Assembly: GCA_000155695.1 (NCBI GenBank)
Contig: DS990592.1
Location: 3,085,973 to 3,149,972 of the forward strand
Direction of reading: 5' to 3'
From: Verrucomicrobiia bacterium DG1235
GTDB taxonomy: Bacteria; Verrucomicrobiota; Verrucomicrobiia; Opitutales; Opitutaceae
Length of the DNA stretch: 64,000 nucleotides
Shown: piece by piece, positions 18,051 through 26,795 of the stretch
How the letters are laid out: every line of letters begins with the position of its first letter
Position numbering within the stretch: position 1 is the first letter of the stretch
The notes under the pieces: model-generated
Seen by the model: only the letters and a program-made list of their open reading frames with translations
What the model was told of the DNA's origin: nothing
Databases searched by the model: none
Made by a program: the position numbers and the translations under genes

Positions 18051-20333
18051 TTAAATGCACTCGTGGAAGGTGCGATTAATCACGTCGAGTTGCTGCTCGC
18101 GAGTGAGTTTAATGAAGTTAACCGCGTATCCAGATACTCGTATCGTCAACTGCGGGTACTTCTCAGGATGATCCATCGCATCCAACAAGGTCTCCTTCTC
18201 GAAAACGTTTACGTTGATGTGGTGGCCAGCTTCGGAGAAGTAGCCATCGAGCAGATCGCTCAGATTAGTGACTTGATCCGGTTGCGTCTTGCCAAGGGCC
18301 TTCGGGACTACCGAAAACGTGTAGGAGATTCCGTCCTGAGAATGTTCATACGGAAGCTTCGCAACCGAAGCCATGGAAGCGATCGCTCCCTTCTTGTCAC
18401 GACCATGCATCGGATTCGCGCCCGGAGCAAACGGCTCGCCGGCCTTGCGACCGTCAGGCGTGTTGCCAGTCTTCTTGCCGTAAACCACATTAGAGGTGAT
18501 GGTGAGTACAGACTGCGTTGGCACCGCGTTGCGGTAAGTTGGCTGTTCACGGATCTTGTCCATGAAACGCTCAACCAATTCCGTCGCTATACTGTCAACC
18601 GTGTCATCGTTATTTCCATACATCGGATAGTCGCCAATGACTTCGTAATCAACCGCGAGCCCATTGTCGTCGCGGATGACCTTGACCTTAGCGAACTTCA
18701 CCGCGGAGAAAGAGTCCGCTGCAACCGACAAGCCTGCGATACCGCAAGCCATCGTCCTGAAAACGACGCGATCATGCAGCGCCATCATGATGTTTTCAGG
18801 ACTGTACTTGTCGTGCATGTAGTGGATGATGTTGAGAGCCTTGACGTATGTCGCAGCCAGCCAGTCCATCATCTTGTCGAAACGATCGACGAGATCGTCG
18901 TACTCCAGGTAGTCACCGGTGAATGGTTCGCTGGCAGGAGCGACTTGCTTGCCGCTCTTTTCATCTACCCCACCGTTGATGGAATAGAGAATCGCCTTGG
19001 CGAGATTCGCGCGGGCTCCGAAGAACTGCATCTGCTTGCCGATCCGCATCGCGGAAACACAGCAAGCAATGCCGTAGTCGTCACCCCAATACGGACGCAT
19101 CAAGTCGTCGTTCTCGTACTGGATGGAACTCGTTTCGATCGAAACCTTCGAGCAATAGTCCTTGAAGCCTTGAGGCAGCTGCTCAGACCAAAGCACGGTT
19201 AGATTTGGCTCAGGCGCAGGCCCGAGATTGTAAAGAGTTTGAAGCACACGAAAGCTGCTCTTGGTAACAAGCGTGCGACCATCCTCGCCCATGCCGCCGA
19301 TACTTTCAGTAACCCAAGTTGGATCGCCCGAAAAAAGTTCGTCGTAGTCAGAAGTGCGGATGAAACGCACGATGCGCATCTTCATCACCAAATGGTCGAT
19401 GATCTCCTGCGCCTCTTCCTCGGTCAAAACGCCCTCGGCGAAATCACGCTCGAAATAGATGTCGAAGAAACTAGCAGTACGGCCGAATGACATGGCCGCT
19501 CCGTTTTGATCCTTGATCGCTCCAAGATAGCCAAAGTAAGTCCACTGAACCGCTTCCCGAGCATTCTGAGCGGGCTTCGAAATATCGATCCCGTAGGCAG
19601 CCGCCATCGTCTTGAGATCCTTCAGAGCCTTGACTTGGTCTTGCAGCTCCTCGCGCTCGCGCACCCAGTCTTCGCTGAACGTTTCGTCATCGCTTGACTT
19701 AAAGGTGGCTAGCTTGTCAGCGATCAAGTGATCGACACCGTAAAGCGCCACTCGGCGATAGTCGCCGATGATGCGTCCCCGACCGTAACCATCAGGTAGA
19801 CCCGTTACGATCCCCGCGCTGCGGGCCTTGCGAATGTCTTCCGTATAACAAGCGAAAACCCCGTCGTTATGTGTCTTACGATGCTTCTGGAAAATTTCCA
19901 AAGTCACAGGATCCATGTCGCGGCCGTGAGCCTGCAACGCCTTTTGAGCAATACGATAGCCACCATAGGGAAGCATCGCCCGCTTGAGAGGCTTGTCCGT
20001 CTGCACTCCGACGACCTGCTCGAGATCCTGGTTGATGTAACCGGCTCCATGAGAGGCGACCGTGCCCACGACCTTGTCATCCGCGTCGAGCACTCCACCC
20101 GCATCACGCTCTTGATCGAGCAACTCCCTCAACTCGCCCCAAAGCGTTTCCGTGCGCTCAGTCGGACCCGTCAAAAACGAGTAGTCCTCGGCATAAGGCG
20201 TGTAGTTGGCCTGGATGAAGGAGCGAACATCTACGTTCGTTTGCCAGTCTCCCGGCTGAAATCCTCTCCATGAGTGATGGCCGACTGAGTCAGCGTTTTC
20301 TGAATTAGATTCACGTTTTTCGGTTGTAGGCAC
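18051..20333 (-). CDS. pflB: Formate C-acetyltransferase (pyruvate formate-lyase)
   Basis: 760 residues, the same length as E. coli PflB. It converts pyruvate and CoA to acetyl-CoA and formate under anoxia. The catalytic cysteine pair is in [11 protein letters not shown] (Cys424-Cys425) and the glycyl radical site is in RVSGYAVNF, Gly735, with the usual 25-residue C-terminal tail. The start is GTG at 20333; a GGAG lies upstream with a long spacer. The 5' leader holds a 9-bp hairpin (20358-20385) and two short palindromes further up that could be regulator sites. pflA follows on the same strand. Confidence 0.97.
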   Translation of the reverse strand: MPTTEKRESNSENADSVGHHSWRGFQPGDWQTNVDVRSFIQANYTPYAEDYSFLTGPTERTETLWGELRELLDQERDAGGVLDADDKVVGTVASHGAGYINQDLEQVVGVQTDKPLKRAMLPYGGYRIAQKALQAHGRDMDPVTLEIFQKHRKTHNDGVFACYTEDIRKARSAGIVTGLPDGYGRGRIIGDYRRVALYGVDHLIADKLATFKSSDDETFSEDWVREREELQDQVKALKDLKTMAAAYGIDISKPAQNAREAVQWTYFGYLGAIKDQNGAAMSFGRTASFFDIYFERDFAEGVLTEEEAQEIIDHLVMKMRIVRFIRTSDYDELFSGDPTWVTESIGGMGEDGRTLVTKSSFRVLQTLYNLGPAPEPNLTVLWSEQLPQGFKDYCSKVSIETSSIQYENDDLMRPYWGDDYGIACCVSAMRIGKQMQFFGARANLAKAILYSINGGVDEKSGKQVAPASEPFTGDYLEYDDLVDRFDKMMDWLAATYVKALNIIHYMHDKYSPENIMMALHDRVVFRTMACGIAGLSVAADSFSAVKFAKVKVIRDDNGLAVDYEVIGDYPMYGNNDDTVDSIATELVERFMDKIREQPTYRNAVPTQSVLTITSNVVYGKKTGNTPDGRKAGEPFAPGANPMHGRDKKGAIASMASVAKLPYEHSQDGISYTFSVVPKALGKTQPDQVTNLSDLLDGYFSEAGHHINVNVFEKETLLDAMDHPEKYPQLTIRVSGYAVNFIKLTREQQLDVINRTFHECI

Positions 20334-20357
20334 TTGGCTGTTTATTCTCCGGAATCG

Positions 20358-20385
20358 AAACGCCGCCCAAAAATGCGCGGCGCTT
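20358..20385 (-). promoter_or_regulatory. Leader hairpin upstream of pflB
   Basis: On the minus strand, AAGCGCCGC pairs with GCGGCGTTT (9 pairs including one G-T) around a T-rich loop. It ends 24 bases before the GTG start. No T tract follows, so it is more likely an mRNA leader structure than a terminator. Confidence 0.5.
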
Positions 20386-20450
20386 GTTTAACATTAGATT
20401 TGTTTATACGTCCAATTTAGGGAAAAGATTAAGGCTAATCGATGAAAAAC

Positions 20451-20481
20451 TTACCTTTAGGTAATTAATTAAGCGAGCTTA
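20451..20481. promoter_or_regulatory. Two palindromes in the pflB upstream region
   Basis: TTACCT-TT-AGGTAA (20451-20464) and TAAGC-GA-GCTTA (20470-20481) lie with centres 18 bases apart in the AT-rich region between DUF3817 and pflB, joined by TAATTAATTAA. They do not match the FNR or Rex consensus as I know them. Their symmetry and place suggest operator sites; this is inference. Confidence 0.45.
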
Positions 20482-20525
20482 TAATGTCGAAAACTTAAAT
20501 GAACGCCGACTTTACAAAAAATTCG

Positions 20526-20828
20526 CTAAGCGAGGGACGATTTCGAACGCAGGGACCGCTCCACGAAGAACGGAGCCACCGGAAGCAGGGAAGCGATGAA
20601 GAAAATCCCCACTCTCAAAAGGCTCCATTTCAGCCGAAACGCCGCCAGAAAAAGAAACCCGACATATAGCATAAAGAGCAGTCCATGGGCCCAGCCGACG
20701 TACTTCACAACTTCCGGAATTCCCGCCAAGTACTTGATTGGCATAGCAATACCAAGCAGAAGCACATACGAAACACCTTCCCAAAAGGCGATCCTACAGA
20801 ACCATCGCAGACATGACTCGTCGTTCAT
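20526..20828 (-). CDS. DUF3817 integral membrane protein
   Basis: 100-residue membrane protein of the DUF3817 family (function unknown). Features: RIAFWEGVSYVLLLGIAMPIKY, then the conserved VKYVGWAHGLLFMLYVG and two C-terminal helices. The ATG at 20828 has GGGGCGG just before it; a TTG at 20858 would add ten residues. It lies 54 bases downstream of the rhodanese gene on the same strand, between ldhA and pflB. Confidence 0.85.
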   Translation of the reverse strand: MNDESCLRWFCRIAFWEGVSYVLLLGIAMPIKYLAGIPEVVKYVGWAHGLLFMLYVGFLFLAAFRLKWSLLRVGIFFIASLLPVAPFFVERSLRSKSSLA

Positions 20829-20882
20829 CCGCCCCACAAAAAGGGCGACTCCCGCCAAGGCAAGACCCTTCGAATAGTATCC

Positions 20883-21245
20883 TCAGGAGACGAGCTTAGT
20901 CGCCCTCAGATGAGAGCCCACATTTCGAGCGCCAGAGTAGCCCGCATCCTTCAGCATGCGAACTGCCGAACCTGACCGCATGCCACTCGCGCAATAACAG
21001 AGCAATACCGTGCCCTTGTCCGGATACGTTTTGCTTACACTTGTTACCACCCTATCAAGCGGAATGTTAATCGCGCCCGGCACATTCCCACCCAGATACT
21101 CCTGTTGCGTACGCACATCGATCAAAACAGCCCCCGACTTCAGCGCCTCTTTCGCATCCTCCAACTTAACAAGCCCGCGACGCCTTAGAATAAGCATCAA
21201 CCCCACGCCCACGATCAGCACGATAAATAGAAATTCATTCGACAT
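20883..21245 (-). CDS. Membrane-anchored rhodanese-domain protein
   Basis: 120 residues: an N-terminal membrane helix (FLFIVLIVGVGLMLIL) and a rhodanese domain with VLIDVRTQQEYLGGNVPGAINIPL and the active loop LLCYCASGMRSG, where the second Cys of CYC is at the catalytic position. Rhodaneses move sulfane sulfur as a bound persulfide; single-domain forms like this often have uncertain substrates. The ATG at 21245 follows AGGGGGT and begins 11 bases after the ldhA stop, so co-transcription with ldhA is likely. Confidence 0.9.
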   Translation of the reverse strand: MSNEFLFIVLIVGVGLMLILRRRGLVKLEDAKEALKSGAVLIDVRTQQEYLGGNVPGAINIPLDRVVTSVSKTYPDKGTVLLCYCASGMRSGSAVRMLKDAGYSGARNVGSHLRATKLVS

Positions 21246-21256
21246 ACGACTACCCC

Positions 21257-22249
21257 CTAAGAAAACAACTCGTTCGCGCAACTCTCTCCGGCCGCGAACC
21301 CCTTCAAATTCTCCAAACTCGTCTGAGCGATCCGAAGCATCGCCTCCTGCGTAAAGAACGCCTGATGCCCCGTGATCAAGACATTCGGAAACGTCATCAA
21401 GCGGGCAAACACGTCGTCATGAATAATCTCAGACGACAGATCCTCGAAAAACAAATCAGCCTCCTCCTCGTAGACATCGAGCCCGACATGCCCGATCTTG
21501 CGAGACTTGAGTCCGGCGATCAACGCCTGCGTATCCACCAAAGCCCCACGACTCGTATTGATGATCATCACATCGTCACGCATGGTGCCTATCGATTCGG
21601 CATCGACCATATGAAAAGACTCTGGCGTCAACGGACAATGCAAACTCACGATTCTCGAGCTTCGATACAACTCGTCCAACTCTACATAGCGAGCGCCGAG
21701 CCTCTCGCATTCAGGATTTGGATACGGATCGTAGGCAAGCACCTCACAGCCAAGCCCCTTCATGATCCCGACAAACACACGCCCAATCTTTCCCGTTCCC
21801 ACGACCCCGACAATCGTCCCTCGCAAGTCGAACCCCATCAGTCCATCGAGAGCAAAGTTACCGTCCCTCACCCGATTATAGGCGCGATGCACTTTACGGT
21901 TCAGACCTAAGATCAGAGCCAGAGCATGCTCAGCCACCGCGTAGGGCGAATACTCAGGCACGCGCCCCACTCGGAGCCCGAGCCGCGCCGCCGCCTTCAG
22001 GTCTACATTGTTAAACCCCGCGCACCTTAGCTGCACAAATCGAGTCCCACCCTTCGAGAGCTCCGTCAAAATATCGGAATCGAGCTCGTCATTCACAAAC
22101 GCGCAAACGCCCGCCGCCCCCTTTGCAAGCAAGACAGTTTCCTTCGAGAGGTTCACATTTACAAAAACCAGCTCAAACCCGAACTCCTCGTTCTGATTCT
22201 CGAAAAATCGTCGGTCATACGGCTTCGCGCTAAAGAAAACTATCTTCAT
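21257..22249 (-). CDS. ldhA: D-lactate dehydrogenase (fermentative, D-2-hydroxyacid family)
   Basis: 330 residues, close to E. coli LdhA (329). It reduces pyruvate to D-lactate with NADH. Motifs: LRCAGFNNVDLKAA and VPEYSPYAVAEHALALIL, the Rossmann fold VGVVGTGKIGRVF, the INTSRGALVDTQAL signature with the active-site Arg, DVYEEE with Glu, and TGHQAFFT with the catalytic His. The pattern is nearer LdhA than glycerate or phosphoglycerate dehydrogenases. It heads a run of same-strand genes leading to pflB, which makes a pyruvate fermentation role natural. Confidence 0.95.
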   Translation of the reverse strand: MKIVFFSAKPYDRRFFENQNEEFGFELVFVNVNLSKETVLLAKGAAGVCAFVNDELDSDILTELSKGGTRFVQLRCAGFNNVDLKAAARLGLRVGRVPEYSPYAVAEHALALILGLNRKVHRAYNRVRDGNFALDGLMGFDLRGTIVGVVGTGKIGRVFVGIMKGLGCEVLAYDPYPNPECERLGARYVELDELYRSSRIVSLHCPLTPESFHMVDAESIGTMRDDVMIINTSRGALVDTQALIAGLKSRKIGHVGLDVYEEEADLFFEDLSSEIIHDDVFARLMTFPNVLITGHQAFFTQEAMLRIAQTSLENLKGFAAGESCANELFS

Positions 22250-22269
22250 AAATCAACTTCGCTAGAGAT

Positions 22270-22644
22270 TCAGCACCCTGTATCCAAAATCTCAATCGTA
22301 TCAGGCTTGTTCGGCACGATACACAGAAACTCGAAACCTGCCTCGCCATCGGCCTTGTACCAATGCGGCACTCCTTCCGGAATGAAAACCACATCGCCCT
22401 CCTTCACCTGATACGTCTCGCCTCCGATACCGACTTCCGCGCCGCCCTTGAGAATATACTGCTCGTGCTCAACCTTGTTCGTATGCCGAGGCATTCCTCC
22501 TCCCGGTTCCATCACGAATTTCCGAAGAGCGAAATTAGGAGCCTCGCCCGGACCAATTAGCACCGAACAACTCGTCCCTTTTCCCGCCCCAATCGGCATC
22601 GCGCGAACCGCGGCCGAACTCTTAACAATTACCTCATTCTTCAT
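22270..22644 (-). CDS. Single-domain cupin protein
   Basis: 124-residue cupin. Motif 1 is GMPRHTNKVEHEQYILKGGAEV, with metal ligands His, His and Glu, and motif 2 is GDVVFIPEGVPHWY, with its His. Such small cupins are often sugar-phosphate or oxyanion binding, or quercetinase-like; the exact reaction is not evident. ATG at 22644 chosen because the sequence upstream lacks family features. Stop lies 20 bases before ldhA on the same strand, so it may belong to the fermentation unit. Confidence 0.88.
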   Translation of the reverse strand: MKNEVIVKSSAAVRAMPIGAGKGTSCSVLIGPGEAPNFALRKFVMEPGGGMPRHTNKVEHEQYILKGGAEVGIGGETYQVKEGDVVFIPEGVPHWYKADGEAGFEFLCIVPNKPDTIEILDTGC

Positions 22645-22795
22645 AACGCTTCCAAAGTCGGAGAAGTTATTACTTCCCAACTCCACGAAAGCAAGATCGA
22701 GGTCTTGGCGCGCGAGAAACAACAAACTCCCCAGCTAAAGCGCCGATGAGGCAAAGCTAAACTCAAGCCCCCTCACCGCCCCATCCAGCGCCCAA

Positions 22796-24241
22796 CTAAT
22801 TCCAAAGCGTTAAGCCTTCCTTCTCTTCCGAGCGTCGAGAGTCAGACATATCAAACGCATCCGGATCGCTTCGATCCATCGAAGAAAAACTCGCATCCAA
22901 ACTCGATGCGCCACTATTCGAAAAATACCCGGACTTCCGCTCGTTTCCCTTTCCGTAAACGCTTTCAATTTGAGACAGCGTCCCCAGAAGCCGCTCGGAA
23001 AGATCATTCAGTTTTCCTGAATCCTCCTCGGTCCGCTCCGCATTGGATGCGGCTAGCTGCGTGACCTTATCTATATCCGTCACCGCTTGAGAAATCTGCT
23101 GCACGCCTATGCTCTGCTGAAGAGACGACTCAGCAATATTCGCCACCAGACCGTCCACATCTCGAGTAATCCTGAAAATTTCCTGTAGCTGTGAAGTCAC
23201 GCTGAGGCTGATTTCACTCCCGCGCTGACTCCGAGCAAGCGCATCCTGCACCTGCTGAGCCGTTTCCTGAGCCGCCTTCGCGCTACGCTGCGCCAGATTC
23301 CGAACCTCGTCAGCTACGACCGCGAACCCCGCTCCCGCTTCGCCCGCTCGCGCCGCTTCCACCGCAGCGTTCAAAGCCAAAATATTCGTCTGAAACGCTA
23401 TCTCGTCTATCGTCTTCAAAACATTGGCGATGCTATCACTCGAATGCCGAATCTCCTCCATAGCCTCCGTCATCGTCTCCACCTCCGCAGAGCCTTTTTC
23501 GGCGATCTCACGCGCCCGAGACGCAAAGCCCTTCGCTTCCTGAGCATTTTCGGCATTCGCTTTCGTGGAAGCAGCCACCTCCTCAAGCGACGCGCTCGTC
23601 TCCTCGACCGATGCCGCCTGACGACTCGCCCCTGCAGCCAACTCTCTAGCAGATCCGCTCAAACGACTTGTTTGCTCGCTTACAGAACCAGCGATCTCGC
23701 TCAAGTGCTCAGAAATAATTCCCTGCGCTCCAACAAAGCTACGATAACGGCCCGCGATATAAAAGGTTGGTATCCCCGTAACAACTACAAATACCGCATG
23801 AACAACTACGATGCCAAAGCCCGCATCGTAATTGAAGATACTCGCCGGCAGATAAAAGTAGAACGCGATATGATGAATCGCCGTCGTCGCCGCTCCCGCG
23901 AGAATCGCGCCGCGCGAGCCAAGACCCACCAAAGCCGCAATCGCCGCGAAAATATGAAAGTGCATCTCTATCATCCCACGACTGAGATGAATCAACAGAG
24001 CCGACATCGAAGTCGCCGCAATCCCGATCGCGATCGGCAACAAACGCGACTGAGGCGAAGCCAGAAACAAACCCAAAGGTCCAGCCGCGATCGCAAGTCC
24101 AACTCCCAATCCAAGCAAGATGCCGGTCTCGAAATGCCACCCGATCATCGCCATCACAGGCAGGTGGGCCAGCAAGATACCGACCGCAATTCGATTGGCA
24201 CGACGGTTAAATTCAATTTCGAAATCAGTGTCAGAATTCAT
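22796..24241 (-). CDS. Chemoreceptor with histidine-rich membrane sensor domain
   Basis: 481-residue methyl-accepting protein. Instead of a periplasmic domain it has an N-terminal block of about six membrane helices (residues 18-165) bearing many histidines: His85, His94, His96 in HLSRGMIEMHFHIF, His123-His124 in AIHHIAFYFYLP, and His148. This layout also occurs in some other receptors and cyclases and suggests bound metal or heme (inference). The cytoplasmic hairpin carries [21 protein letters not shown]. The tail ends GLTLWN. The ATG at 24241 is 12 bases after the stop of the thioredoxin-like gene, so the pair is probably translationally coupled. Confidence 0.92.
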   Translation of the reverse strand: MNSDTDFEIEFNRRANRIAVGILLAHLPVMAMIGWHFETGILLGLGVGLAIAAGPLGLFLASPQSRLLPIAIGIAATSMSALLIHLSRGMIEMHFHIFAAIAALVGLGSRGAILAGAATTAIHHIAFYFYLPASIFNYDAGFGIVVVHAVFVVVTGIPTFYIAGRYRSFVGAQGIISEHLSEIAGSVSEQTSRLSGSARELAAGASRQAASVEETSASLEEVAASTKANAENAQEAKGFASRAREIAEKGSAEVETMTEAMEEIRHSSDSIANVLKTIDEIAFQTNILALNAAVEAARAGEAGAGFAVVADEVRNLAQRSAKAAQETAQQVQDALARSQRGSEISLSVTSQLQEIFRITRDVDGLVANIAESSLQQSIGVQQISQAVTDIDKVTQLAASNAERTEEDSGKLNDLSERLLGTLSQIESVYGKGNERKSGYFSNSGASSLDASFSSMDRSDPDAFDMSDSRRSEEKEGLTLWN

Positions 24242-24253
24242 ATTAAACAAGTG

Positions 24254-24895
24254 TTATGATGATTGCTTTAAACCAAACGGATCCAGGATCGCTCTCAGAC
24301 GCTCGGACGTAGGACAGCCATAAACCGGCCGATCATGAACGAATCCGCCGGACTGCAGGCGTTTGGTCGTACTCAAATCCAGAAACCCGCTGTTCCCCCG
24401 ATAAGCTGAGTCAAAATACGCCCCGCTGTACACAGCTTCCGTCGATACATCACGAACCTGGAAAAACGGGACGCCCTCCGACTCGTAGGAAGAACAAAAG
24501 CTCTCCGCATCCACGGAGACCGCTACAAATCCACTCGCCCGCAAACGCTCCAAAACCTTCGCATCCCCATCGAGCACCACGACCTCTTCAGAAACCCCCT
24601 CCGTCCGACCGCGCTCCAACAGATACTCCAGCACGCCTCGAGAGCAGGCGCAGTCTTCGGAGAGCACATGCACGATCGCCCACTCACCCTTCGCCGCAGC
24701 GTCACTCGTCGCAATCGCATCCTTCGCAACCGGCAGAACCGCCATGTGCGCAGCCGAAAACAAACCCAGCGGAATCGTTATCGCTCCCGCCCACACCAAA
24801 AAGCCGAGAAAGGCCAACACCTTGCGAGTGGCTTTTCTGGATGAGTCTTTGCTTTGAAATGCTGAACCCTTTCGGGCCTGGTCAGTGGAGATCAT
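24254..24895 (-). CDS. Membrane-anchored thioredoxin-like protein paired with chemoreceptor
   Basis: 213 residues. A cytoplasmic basic N-terminus and one membrane helix (VLAFLGFLVWAGAITIPLGLF, about 27-47) precede a domain that reads like a thioredoxin fold: IVHVLSEDCACSRGVLEYLL with Cys82-x-Cys84 at the start of the first helix, and GVPFFQVRD carrying the cis-proline. Cys134 and Cys194 (PVYGCPTSERLRAILDPFG) could form or receive a disulfide. CxC instead of CxxC is unusual. No name can be given. The chemoreceptor starts 12 bases downstream, suggesting that the protein feeds or modulates a redox signal; this is inference from gene order. Confidence 0.75.
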   Translation of the reverse strand: MISTDQARKGSAFQSKDSSRKATRKVLAFLGFLVWAGAITIPLGLFSAAHMAVLPVAKDAIATSDAAAKGEWAIVHVLSEDCACSRGVLEYLLERGRTEGVSEEVVVLDGDAKVLERLRASGFVAVSVDAESFCSSYESEGVPFFQVRDVSTEAVYSGAYFDSAYRGNSGFLDLSTTKRLQSGGFVHDRPVYGCPTSERLRAILDPFGLKQSS

Positions 24896-25105
24896 GTGGT
24901 GGCTTTGATAATCGGTTCTAATGACCTAAACTTTATTTCCTGATAGCCCTCCCCTTCCTTGACCTGAACCAGTTCAAAGCCTTGATAAACAAGCACTCAG
25001 TCACAAACATCTCACCTTCAGGAAGCTACAAATAAACCATAGCTTTACCCCTCGCATCCGCGACGGCAACAAACTCGAAAAAAACTCTGGCCCTCCTCCC
25101 TCGCC

Positions 25106-26089
25106 TTGCAAACAGCGCAACTACAAGACTTCTCGCGCCCCATCCTAGACGCCGCCTGCCAACAATGGGGCCTATCCTCTCCCGCTCGCGTCAGCGAAGC
25201 GGAAAATCTGCTCTTCGCCTGCCAGAGTCCAAACGGAAAAGTCGCCCTACGGATGACTCACCCCCTCCACCGCGACGCAAGCCAGCTGACGGCTGAGCTC
25301 GACTGGATCGCTCGCCTCGCCCAGAAAAAGATCCCCGTCGTCAACCCCCTTCCCTCGAAAAACGACAACTGGGTCGAGACCATTTCACTCGCCAACAAAT
25401 CATGGCACGCCTGCGTCTTCCGCTGGATCGAGGGCGCCCCAATCAAGAACGAAAACCAGACCGTAACAGAAAACTCAATACAGCTCTGGGGCGGACTCAC
25501 CAGCCAAATCATAGCCGCCTCGCTCGAAATGAATCGACTCGGCGACCGACTTCCTCGCCACCACTGGAACAGCCCCATTCCTGGACAGCCCACCCTCGAC
25601 AAACAACTCCGCCCGGAACACCCCTTCCTCGCCGACGATATCGCCGCAGCTCAGGCATCCCTCGAACAGCTTCCCAGAACCCCCGACACCTACCTCCTCG
25701 CCCATACCGATCTCCACGCGGGCAATGTCTTCCAGACGAAAACCGGCTCCCTCATCGCCCTCGATTTCGACGACTGCTGCTACCACTACCTGCTACAGGA
25801 ATTTTCCATGCCCATCTACTACAGCCTTCTCTTCACGGAGAAAGACCTCAAAACCGAAGCCAAACGATTCCTTCAAAGTTTTCTAGTCGGGTATCGAAAA
25901 TACCATGACATCGATCCCGACTCCCTAGAACTCCTCCCACTATTCTTCAAACTTCGAGACCTCGACCTCCGAGCCATCAGCTTCCTCTGGAACATCCCGC
26001 GCGACAGCAAATGGTATCGACGCATCGAATACGTTTACGAAAACGGAAACCCGCTATCCGAGCTTCCATGGGCCAAATGGGCGAAATGA
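25106..26089 (+). CDS. Aminoglycoside phosphotransferase/HSRK-like kinase
   Basis: 327-residue small-molecule kinase of the APH/choline-kinase-like (phosphotransferase enzyme) family. The catalytic loop is LAHTDLHAGNVF and the metal site is LIALDFDDC. An N-terminal lobe (KVALRMTHPLHRD) carries the ATP-binding lysine region in a divergent form. It resembles homoserine-kinase-II/stress-response kinase A (YihE/SrkA) more than true antibiotic kinases, but the substrate is open. The start is a TTG at 25106, with no clear ribosome binding site and no later good start. Confidence 0.82.
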   Translation: MQTAQLQDFSRPILDAACQQWGLSSPARVSEAENLLFACQSPNGKVALRMTHPLHRDASQLTAELDWIARLAQKKIPVVNPLPSKNDNWVETISLANKSWHACVFRWIEGAPIKNENQTVTENSIQLWGGLTSQIIAASLEMNRLGDRLPRHHWNSPIPGQPTLDKQLRPEHPFLADDIAAAQASLEQLPRTPDTYLLAHTDLHAGNVFQTKTGSLIALDFDDCCYHYLLQEFSMPIYYSLLFTEKDLKTEAKRFLQSFLVGYRKYHDIDPDSLELLPLFFKLRDLDLRAISFLWNIPRDSKWYRRIEYVYENGNPLSELPWAKWAK

Positions 26090-26097
26090 GCCAAACC

Positions 26098-26694
26098 TCA
26101 ACCGCCAACCGCCTCCTTTCGCTCCAGTCCGCAAAGGCGCCTCACACCCATCCAAGCCCCATATCCCGCAAGAATCAGCACGCACGCGACCGCCCATAAG
26201 TACCCAATCGCAAAAACGGCAAACTTCATCACCGCGAAAGCCGAGTACGGAAGCGCCAGCCAGTCGGCAAAACCTGTCGGGTTCGCCAGCATGACGAACG
26301 ACACCAAATTCTCCAAGGCATCAAAAACCGGCGCCAGAGGCATCACCCATACCATTGCCTTCGCGAAACCAAACAGCCGGGTTCCATGCAAAGCTCGCGG
26401 CAGCGTCCGCAAAGCCGCTCCCCCCAGAATCGTCAAAAACACCAAGCTGGCCGCCATGAAAACGTAGTCCACCAGCTGAGTCTGCACATAGATTCCCAGC
26501 GTTCTCTGGTCCAACATGTGCGCGTAGTAGCCCTTCACCTCAACCGCATCAAACCGCGTCTGCCCCACGTAAAAAGGCACCGGAAACTTCGAACGAGCAT
26601 AGAATCCGTCGAGCCAAACCTGAGCCGCGCGCGCTACGCCCCAGGCCAGAATGGCAAAGCCCCACCAAGTGAAGGCGTTGAATCTCGTGAGCAT
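26098..26694 (-). CDS. Four-helix membrane protein, likely MarR-controlled
   Basis: 198-residue integral membrane protein, not assigned to a named family. Four hydrophobic segments are visible: FNAFTWWGFAILAWGVARAA, YVFMAASLVFLTILGGAAL, AKAMVWVMPLAPVFDALENL and FAVFAIGYLWAVACVLILAG. A polar loop of about 55 residues lies between helix 1 and 2. It is divergent from a MarR regulator and the two share a 101-base region containing two perfect palindromes, so it is probably the regulator's main target. Confidence 0.72.
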   Translation of the reverse strand: MLTRFNAFTWWGFAILAWGVARAAQVWLDGFYARSKFPVPFYVGQTRFDAVEVKGYYAHMLDQRTLGIYVQTQLVDYVFMAASLVFLTILGGAALRTLPRALHGTRLFGFAKAMVWVMPLAPVFDALENLVSFVMLANPTGFADWLALPYSAFAVMKFAVFAIGYLWAVACVLILAGYGAWMGVRRLCGLERKEAVGG

Positions 26695-26743
26695 AAACTG
26701 AGTGATCGTTGATCTGGGTTGATTGGCGTAAGTCGATATTTAT

Positions 26744-26755
26744 ATTCCACGGAAT
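26744..26755. promoter_or_regulatory. MarR operator candidate 1
   Basis: ATTCC-AC-GGAAT, arms of 5 bp. It lies 49 bases upstream of the membrane protein start and 40 bases upstream of the MarR start, in the shared divergent region. Confidence 0.65.
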
Positions 26756-26763
26756 GTATTTGA

Positions 26764-26775
26764 ATTCCTAGGAAT
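26764..26775. promoter_or_regulatory. MarR operator candidate 2
   Basis: ATTCCTAGGAAT, a perfect 12-base palindrome with the same ATTCC/GGAAT arms as candidate 1. The centres are 20 bases apart, close to two helical turns, and it ends 20 bases before the MarR ATG, which suits autorepression. Confidence 0.7.
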
Positions 26776-26795
26776 GCTTCGTCAACCCTTCTTTC

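Noticed and set aside
17841-19202. Long open frame antisense to pflB/pflA
   Set aside because: It mirrors highly biased codons of the real genes, is rich in Arg/His/Val and has no domain.
25106-26089. Antibiotic (aminoglycoside) resistance gene
   Set aside because: The kinase motifs are generic to APH-like kinases and the sequence is closer to homoserine-kinase/SrkA types; no resistance context.
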